Shown here in pieces: positions 58,016-64,000 of a DNA stretch of 64,000 nucleotides (position 1 is its first letter; each line of letters starts with the position of its first letter). The notes under the pieces are model-generated. The model was not told the origin of the DNA, did not search any database, and was given only the letters and a program-made list of their open reading frames with translations. The position numbers and the translations under genes were made by a program. Origin of the DNA: Dehalococcoidia bacterium (lineage in GTDB: Bacteria > Chloroflexota > Dehalococcoidia > SpSt-223); contig BPIC01000001.1 of NCBI GenBank assembly GCA_026003895.1, forward strand, positions 624,128-688,127. The letters are read 5' to 3'.

Positions 58016-58761
58016 TCGAAGCCGTTCGTCTCGAAGAGGTCTGCCGCCGCTACCCGAACGGCGCCGGCCTCCACCCAGTCTCCCTTTCGATCGGGGTAGG
58101 CGAAACCGTGGCGATCGTCGGTCCCTCTGGCGCGGGCAAGTCGACGCTGCTTAGCCTGATTGCCGGTGTCTTTCCGCCGGACACGGGGCGGGTGTTTCTC
58201 CACGGAAGGCTTCTTGCTGACCTCGCGCCGGGGCGCGAGTTGGCTCGGCTGGTTGGGATCGTCCACCAGCAGTTCGACCTTGTTCCCCAGTTGTCGGTCC
58301 ACAGCAACGTGCTTGCCGGACGGCTCGGCGAGTGGGGTCTCGCGCGCTCGCTGCTCTCGCTGGTGGTTCCCCAAGATGCCGCCTTGGCCAAGCGGGCGCT
58401 GGAGCGGGTTGGCCTTCTCGACCGCTGGAACGAGCGAACCTCGCGCCTGTCAGGCGGCGAGCAGCAGCGAGTGGCGCTGGCGCGCCTGCTGGTGCAGAAC
58501 CCCCGCATCATTCTCGCGGACGAGCCGGTCGCCTCGCTCGACCCAGCTCGTGCCGAAGATCTTCTCGCGCTGTTAACCGGAATTGCGGCCGGCGAGGGCA
58601 AGACCTTAATCGCCAGTCTGCACTCGGTCGCGTTGGCTCGCCGGTTTTTCAATCGCATCGTGGCGCTTCGCGCGGGTCTCGTTCAGTTCGACCGACCAGC
58701 AGCCGAGGTTGCCGACGACGACCTCGCGGAAATCTACGCCTTGGAGGACCACGTGCGGTGA
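58012..58761 (+). CDS. phnC: Phosphonate-type ABC transporter ATP-binding protein (PhnC-like)
   Basis: GPSGAGKSTLLSL, LSGGEQQRVALARLL, DEPVASLDPARAEDLL; start GTG overlaps phnD stop. Confidence 0.9.
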   Translation: MIEAVRLEEVCRRYPNGAGLHPVSLSIGVGETVAIVGPSGAGKSTLLSLIAGVFPPDTGRVFLHGRLLADLAPGRELARLVGIVHQQFDLVPQLSVHSNVLAGRLGEWGLARSLLSLVVPQDAALAKRALERVGLLDRWNERTSRLSGGEQQRVALARLLVQNPRIILADEPVASLDPARAEDLLALLTGIAAGEGKTLIASLHSVALARRFFNRIVALRAGLVQFDRPAAEVADDDLAEIYALEDHVR

Positions 58762-59543
58762 CCGGCCTGCGCTCGTCGCGCTCGATCCTGACGATCCTGC
58801 TCCTCGCCGCGTTCGGTTGGAGCCTGACCTCCGTCGATTGGCGCGAGGGCGTGCTCAATGTGCAGGGAACACCGGCCCTGCTGGAGTTCCTCGCTGCCGC
58901 CGTTCGACCGGTGCTGACGCCGGCATTCCTCGGGCGCGCCGTTGCCGCCCTCTGGCAGACCGTCGCCTACGCTGTCGCTGGCATGACGGTCGCGTTGCTG
59001 ATCGGAGCGGTGCTTGGAACGCTTGCATCGGGCGCACTGGCGCACCGTCGAGTGGCGCGGTTCGGCGAGGTCGTCGGTGCGCGGGCGACGCTTGGATTGT
59101 TGCGAGCGATTCACGAGCTCGTTTGGGCTTGGTTGTTCATCGCGGCCCTTGGCCTTTCGCCAATCACCGGGGTGCTGGCGCTCGGCGTCGCCTACGGCGG
59201 AATTCTTGGGCTCATCTTCGCGCAGCATCTCGCAGATGCGCCGACCGCGCCGCTGCGCGCCTTACAGGCCGCCGGGGCGCGGCCGTGGCAAGCGTTCCTC
59301 TATGGGCGGCTCCCGCTCGTCTTGCCCGACCTCGTGAGCTACGCCCTCTATCGTTTCGAATGCGCCCTGCGTGCCGCGGCGGTGTTCAGCTTTGTCGGGC
59401 TGGGCGGGCTTGGCGCCGAGCTCCAGCTCTCGCTCCGGGAATTGAACTATGGAGAGGTGTGGACGCTCCTTTTTCTCCTCATTGCCCTGATCGTCGCGGT
59501 CGACTGGTGGAGCGGTGAGGTGCGCCGGAGGATGACGACCTGA
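58758..59543 (+). CDS. phnE: Phosphonate-type ABC transporter permease (PhnE-like) 1
   Basis: AIHELVWAWLFIAALGLSPITGVLALGVAYGGILG; start GTG overlaps phnC stop. Confidence 0.88.
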   Translation: MTGLRSSRSILTILLLAAFGWSLTSVDWREGVLNVQGTPALLEFLAAAVRPVLTPAFLGRAVAALWQTVAYAVAGMTVALLIGAVLGTLASGALAHRRVARFGEVVGARATLGLLRAIHELVWAWLFIAALGLSPITGVLALGVAYGGILGLIFAQHLADAPTAPLRALQAAGARPWQAFLYGRLPLVLPDLVSYALYRFECALRAAAVFSFVGLGGLGAELQLSLRELNYGEVWTLLFLLIALIVAVDWWSGEVRRRMTT

Positions 59544-59599
59544 TCACCCACCGCCGAAGCAGCCTCACCGGTCTGCGGCTCGGGCTGTCGTTTGGACGA

Positions 59600-60409
59600 G
59601 TGTCGCTGGCGGCCGCGGTCATTCTCGTTGTGCTCAGCTGGCTCTGGGTCATCGGTGAAGATCGCGCTCGCGGGGTTGTCTTGATTTCGGCCCAGTCCGC
59701 AGAGCATGTCGGGCAATTCATCGAGGACTTGCTCGGCATTGGCTCGCCATCACCGCCCGCCTACCTTCGACCGGATCGGTGGGCGGCGATGGCAGGTCTC
59801 GCAGCCGAGACACTTGGCATGAGCGTCCTCGCGGCGGGACTCGCTGGCGCAGGAGCGCTGGCGCTTGGTGTGTTCGCGGCACGGACTGTCGCCTTTGGTC
59901 CACTCCGGCCGTCCCGCTCTCCGCTCTGGCCAATGGCGTTTTTTGTGACGCGGGGAGCTTTTATCGTGTCCCGGGCGCTTCCCGAGCTCTTGTGGGCATT
60001 GTTGCTGCTCTTCCTCTTCACGCCGGGAACCTTGCCGGGAGCGCTCGCGCTGGGGCTGCACAACCTCGGTGTAGTCGGAAAATTGGGTGCGGAGGTGGTG
60101 GAGGATCTGAACCTCCGCCCGATCCAGGCGCTTCAGCGAAGCGGTGCGCGGCCCGGTCAACTGCTGGCCTACGGTATTGTGCCGTCGATGTTGCCCCAGT
60201 TGCTTACCTACTTGCTCTATCGCTGGGAGGTGATTATCCGCTCGACAATCGTCGTCGGGTTTGTGGGGGCGGGCGGCCTTGGCCAAGAGTTTCGGCTGCG
60301 CATGAGCTTCTTCCACTACACCGACGTCACCCTCATTCTCCTGGTCTACCTTCTTCTGGTCTTCGGCGTCGATCTCGTCTCGGCCGGGCTGCGACGGCTG
60401 GCGCGCTAA
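59600..60409 (+). CDS. phnE: Phosphonate-type ABC transporter permease (PhnE-like) 2
   Basis: SRALPELLWALLLLFLFTPGTLPGALALGLHNLGVVGKL; upstream frame open, true start may be earlier. Confidence 0.88.
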   Translation: MSLAAAVILVVLSWLWVIGEDRARGVVLISAQSAEHVGQFIEDLLGIGSPSPPAYLRPDRWAAMAGLAAETLGMSVLAAGLAGAGALALGVFAARTVAFGPLRPSRSPLWPMAFFVTRGAFIVSRALPELLWALLLLFLFTPGTLPGALALGLHNLGVVGKLGAEVVEDLNLRPIQALQRSGARPGQLLAYGIVPSMLPQLLTYLLYRWEVIIRSTIVVGFVGAGGLGQEFRLRMSFFHYTDVTLILLVYLLLVFGVDLVSAGLRRLAR

Positions 60410-60660
60410 GCGCACGCAGAGACAGGCCGCTGCAGCTGGGAATCAGCGCTGGCGAACGTCAGCGCCCCTCCGCAGAAAACGTCTGGGTCGGCGTCAGCCC
60501 CCGACTTGGCTACGGTGAGTCCCGTAGGCCCCTCGGGGCAGTCCGTTTGTTCTGTCGTAACGAAGCCGATGTTGTGTTAGTGTTGACAGAGTTGTTGACA
60601 AGTTCTTGCCCGGCGTCCTGTTCAGTCGCCGTGGCGTGACGAGACATTGGAGGACAGACA

Positions 60661-61859
60661 TGAGGATACGCAGCGTCAGCGTGCTGCTCGGCGGGACGCT
60701 CGTGCTCGCTGGGCTGGCTGGGAGCCTGACGGGAGTGGGCGCCAGCCCGCAAACGTTCTACGCGACGAACCAAACCCGCACGAACCCCGATGGCTACGTG
60801 CTTGCCACCACCGAGCCAGACCCGTCGCTGTTATCGCTCTCGATCACCGGTGGTCAACGCTTTTTCTCCGATGCCCAGCGTCGCATCTATGATGCGGGTG
60901 TGTTTCAGGTAGTGCTCACCCAAAGTTGCCTGCTCGGGCTTTCGATCGGGGTACGCGTCAGTCTCCACGTCACGGAACTCGATGGGTCAGCGCCGATTCT
61001 CATCGACTCCCAGCAGCGGCTCGCAGAAGCCTGCCTTGGCGGGACGATTACGCAGGAGTTCAACCTCTTCTCTCCAGCTGCAGTAACGCTTGATGACGAC
61101 CGGCTGCGCCTGACAATCGAGACCCTTGTCCAAGGTAATCTCCTAGCGGGCCAAGCGCGGATGACGACGCCGTCGAGCACGCCGCTTCCCGACGTGTCCG
61201 CCACGCAGACGGCAGCAGCGAATCTGACCGCGACCGCCGCGGCGGGCGCCACCGCCACTGCCAATGCCGCGGCCACCCAAACGGCGATCGCCGGTCTTCC
61301 CGCGGCCACCCAAACGGCCGTCGCGCAAGCCACCGCAACAGCGGGCGCGGCGGCAACTGCAACTGCCGCTGCCGCGGCCACGGCGACCGCAGGTGCGGCA
61401 GCGACGGCTACGGCGCAGGCCGCTCCCCTCGCCACGGCGACCGCAGGTGCGGCAGCGACGTCCACCATTCAAGCGGGGGCGGGGGCAACCGCGACGGCCC
61501 AAGCGGGCGCTGCGGCAACCCAGACAGCCATTGCTTCGTTACCTTCAGCTACCCAGACGAGCATTGCGCAGGTGACAGCAACCGCCAGCGCAAACGCAAC
61601 GGCGACGGCAAGCCCCAACGCAACGGCGACTGCGCAGGCGGCGGCCACGGCGACCGCGGTCGCGGGATTGCCGTCGGCGACGCAGACCGCTCTCGCGAGC
61701 GCCAGTCAGACCGCAACCGCCCGAGCAGCAGCGACGCAGACGGCCATTGCGTTCGCGACCTTCGCCGCCGGCACGTCTCCCCGTCCGAGCCCCCAGCAGT
61801 ATTTTCCCTTCACCGGCAGGTGCGACGATTCGACCGAAAGCCGCTGCCGTGCGTGGTAG
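60661..61859 (+). CDS. Exported protein with N-terminal globular domain and long Ala/Thr repeat region
   Basis: Signal peptide MRIRSVSVLLGGTLVLAGLAGSLTGVGAS; ATQTAIA-LP-ATQT repeats. Confidence 0.8.
61198..61760 (+). repeat. Degenerate Ala/Thr-coding tandem repeats (GCGGCAACGGCGACC-type)
   Basis: Repeated TATA/AAATQTAIA-LPSATQT blocks in translation and DNA. Confidence 0.85.
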
Positions 61860-62138
61860 GTCTGGGAGCGCCACGGGATCTCCAGAGTGCCGCGGATCTC
61901 CCGGAGGTCGTTCGGCAAGCGAAGGACTCAGACGAATGCGGCCAGCTTCTTCGCTTCACCAGCGCGGCCGACGTTCGTTCGCAAGAGCGAGTCCCTTCCC
62001 GTGTAGGCCGCGCTTGCGCAGTGTCCCTGCGTGTTGCGGGGCCGCAGCGGCATGGGTATCGTCGAGGATCACCGGCACCGGGATGCTGCGGGCACAAGGA
62101 CCAGCGGCCGTTGAAGCCGCTTCTGAGCACGAACCGGA

Positions 62139-64000
62139 TTAGCCGGCCTCGCGACTAACTGTGAGTACGCCCTTGATCGCTTCCAGCTTGCCAAGAACCC
62201 GGCTTAACTGCTCGATGCCGGACGTTTCGAGTTTCATCGAGATCGTCGCGGTGCCGTCCGGACTGCTCTCGGTATGCACCGCGCTCATGTTGATGGCTTC
62301 GCCGGCGATGACCGCCGTCACATCGCTCAAGAGCCCGACGCGGTCCCACGCATCGACGCGGACGCGCACCGGGAAGACCTGATCCTTGCCGAGCATCCAG
62401 TCAACGCGAACGATCCGCTCTGGCTCGGCCGGATTGCGGACGTTTGGGCAGTCGGCGCGATGGACCGTCACGCCGCGAAAGCGCGTGATGTAGCCGACGA
62501 TTACGTCACCGGGCACCGGCGAACAGCAGCGCGCCAAGGTTGTGACGAGATCCCCAACGCCCAACACGGCGACGCCGCCGCTCGGCGCCGCGCCGCCGCG
62601 CTTCGGAGACACTGGCAACGTCATTGGCCGCGGCTCGGCGGTTGCAATCTTCACCGCGATCTGGCCGGGGTTCACTTCGCCGATGCCGATCGCCACCAAG
62701 AAGTCGTCGACCTTGTCGTACTTGAAGAGCTTGGCGATCTCGTCGAGCGGTTTGTGAAGCGCCAACCGCTTCAGTTCCTTTTCGAGTAACTCGCGACCGC
62801 GCTCGAGATTGTCGGCCCGCTCTTGCCGGCGAAACCACTGGCGGATTTTCTCGCGGGCATGGGAGGTCTTCACGTAGCCGAGGTTTGGGTTCAACCAGTC
62901 GCGGCTCGGTCCCCGGCCCGACTTGGGGGCGATGATCTCGACGATGTCGCCGTTCTTCAGCGGCGTGTTGAGCGGCACCAGCCGTCCGTTCACCTTCGCG
63001 CCGACGCAGCGGTGGCCGAGGTCGGTGTGGATGCGGTAGGCGAAGTCGAGCGGTGTTGCGCCCGCCGGGAGATCCTTGATCTCGCCCCGCGGCGTATAGA
63101 CGAACACCTGGTCGCGGAACAGATCGGTCTTGACCGAGTCGACAAACTCCTGGGCGCCCCGTACCTCTTTTTGCCATTCGAGGAGCTGCCGCAGCCACGC
63201 GACGCGCTCCTCGAACTTGATGTCGGGTTTCCGGCTGCCTTCTTTGTAGCGCCAGTGCGCCGCGATGCCGTACTCGGCGACCCGGTGCATCTCGTGGGTC
63301 CGAATCTGGATCTCGAGCGGCCTACCCTCTTCCGCGATCACCGTCGTGTGGAGGGACTGATACATCGACTGCTTCGGGTTGGCGATGTAGTCGTCGAACT
63401 GGCCGGGCACCGGGTGCCACAGCGTATGAACAACGCCGAGCGCGTGGTAGCAGTCTGGCACCGTGTCGACCAACACCCGCACGGCGAGCAGGTCGTGGAT
63501 GTCGTCGAACTGGCGGCCAATTGCCTCGTACGCGCGCATCTTGCGGTAGACGCTGTAGAGGTGCTTCGGTCGGCCGGACACCTCCGCCTTGATCGTTGCC
63601 TCTTCGAGCGCCCGGCGCAGCTTCTGGATGACCCGCGAAATGTACTGCTCGCCGGCGGCGCGCCGCTTTGCCACGAGCTGAGCGATCTCGCGATAGTTCT
63701 CCGGTTCGAGATACGAGAAGGCGAGATCTTCGAGCTCGGACTTGATCTGGTAGATCCCAAGTCGGCCGGCGAGCGGTGCGAAAATCTCCATCGTTTCTTG
63801 GGCGATGGCGCGCTGGCGCTCGGGGGGCAGCGCTGAGAGCGTCCGCATGTTGTGCAGCCGATCGGCAAGTTTGATCAGCACGACGCGGATATCCTCCGCC
63901 ATCGCGATCAGCATCTTGCGCAAGTTCTCGGCTTGGACGACCTCCTCGCCGGCCTTGGCAGGGTTTCGCCCGTCGTGCGCGAGGGAGGTGACTTTCGACA
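62139..64000 (-). CDS. RelA/SpoT-family (p)ppGpp synthetase/hydrolase, 5' part truncated by right edge
   Basis: IRVVLIKLADRLHNMRTL, synthetase AAHWRYKEGSRKPD, TGS and ACT domains; frame remains open beyond the listed Met (SKVTSLAHDGRNPAKAGEEVVQAENLRKM) to the window edge. Confidence 0.95.
   Translation of the reverse strand, partial: SKVTSLAHDGRNPAKAGEEVVQAENLRKMLIAMAEDIRVVLIKLADRLHNMRTLSALPPERQRAIAQETMEIFAPLAGRLGIYQIKSELEDLAFSYLEPENYREIAQLVAKRRAAGEQYISRVIQKLRRALEEATIKAEVSGRPKHLYSVYRKMRAYEAIGRQFDDIHDLLAVRVLVDTVPDCYHALGVVHTLWHPVPGQFDDYIANPKQSMYQSLHTTVIAEEGRPLEIQIRTHEMHRVAEYGIAAHWRYKEGSRKPDIKFEERVAWLRQLLEWQKEVRGAQEFVDSVKTDLFRDQVFVYTPRGEIKDLPAGATPLDFAYRIHTDLGHRCVGAKVNGRLVPLNTPLKNGDIVEIIAPKSGRGPSRDWLNPNLGYVKTSHAREKIRQWFRRQERADNLERGRELLEKELKRLALHKPLDEIAKLFKYDKVDDFLVAIGIGEVNPGQIAVKIATAEPRPMTLPVSPKRGGAAPSGGVAVLGVGDLVTTLARCCSPVPGDVIVGYITRFRGVTVHRADCPNVRNPAEPERIVRVDWMLGKDQVFPVRVRVDAWDRVGLLSDVTAVIAGEAINMSAVHTESSPDGTATISMKLETSGIEQLSRVLGKLEAIKGVLTVSREAG

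Overview
High-GC bacterial chromosomal segment, densely packed with genes. Its gene content resembles a thermophilic Chloroflexota-type organism (inference). About 57 protein genes and 4 tRNAs are supported. No rRNA, CRISPR array, transposase or prophage was recognised. Main modules: a sugar/glycerol-3-phosphate-type ABC importer operon with two phosphatases; asd; a fused CaiB-CaiB CoA transferase; truncated globin; pxpABC; lplA-meaB; a CysO/CysM protein-thiocarboxylate cysteine pathway; an atypical YvcK/GlmR next to glmS; ugd; lysC; two tRNA pairs flanking a pair of unknown paralogues; a DegT/epimerase sugar module; a five-gene polyamine operon (bpsA-pdaD-speH-speE-speB) with a long, possibly structured leader; a multihaem cytochrome c; a divergent two-component cluster in which two genes carry apparent +1 frameshifts at G4/C4 tracts; deoA/pdp; a receptor-type Ser/Thr kinase; a phosphonate/phosphite-type ABC importer; an Ala/Thr-repeat exported protein; and a RelA/SpoT gene running off the right edge. 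The most promising items for follow-up are the branched-polyamine operon and its leader, the YvcK variant lacking family motifs next to glmS, CysO with residues after Gly-Gly and an in-frame Cys-codon-rich upstream stretch, the paired frameshifts, and the unknown paralogue pair between tRNA genes. All calls come from reading the sequence; no database search was run.
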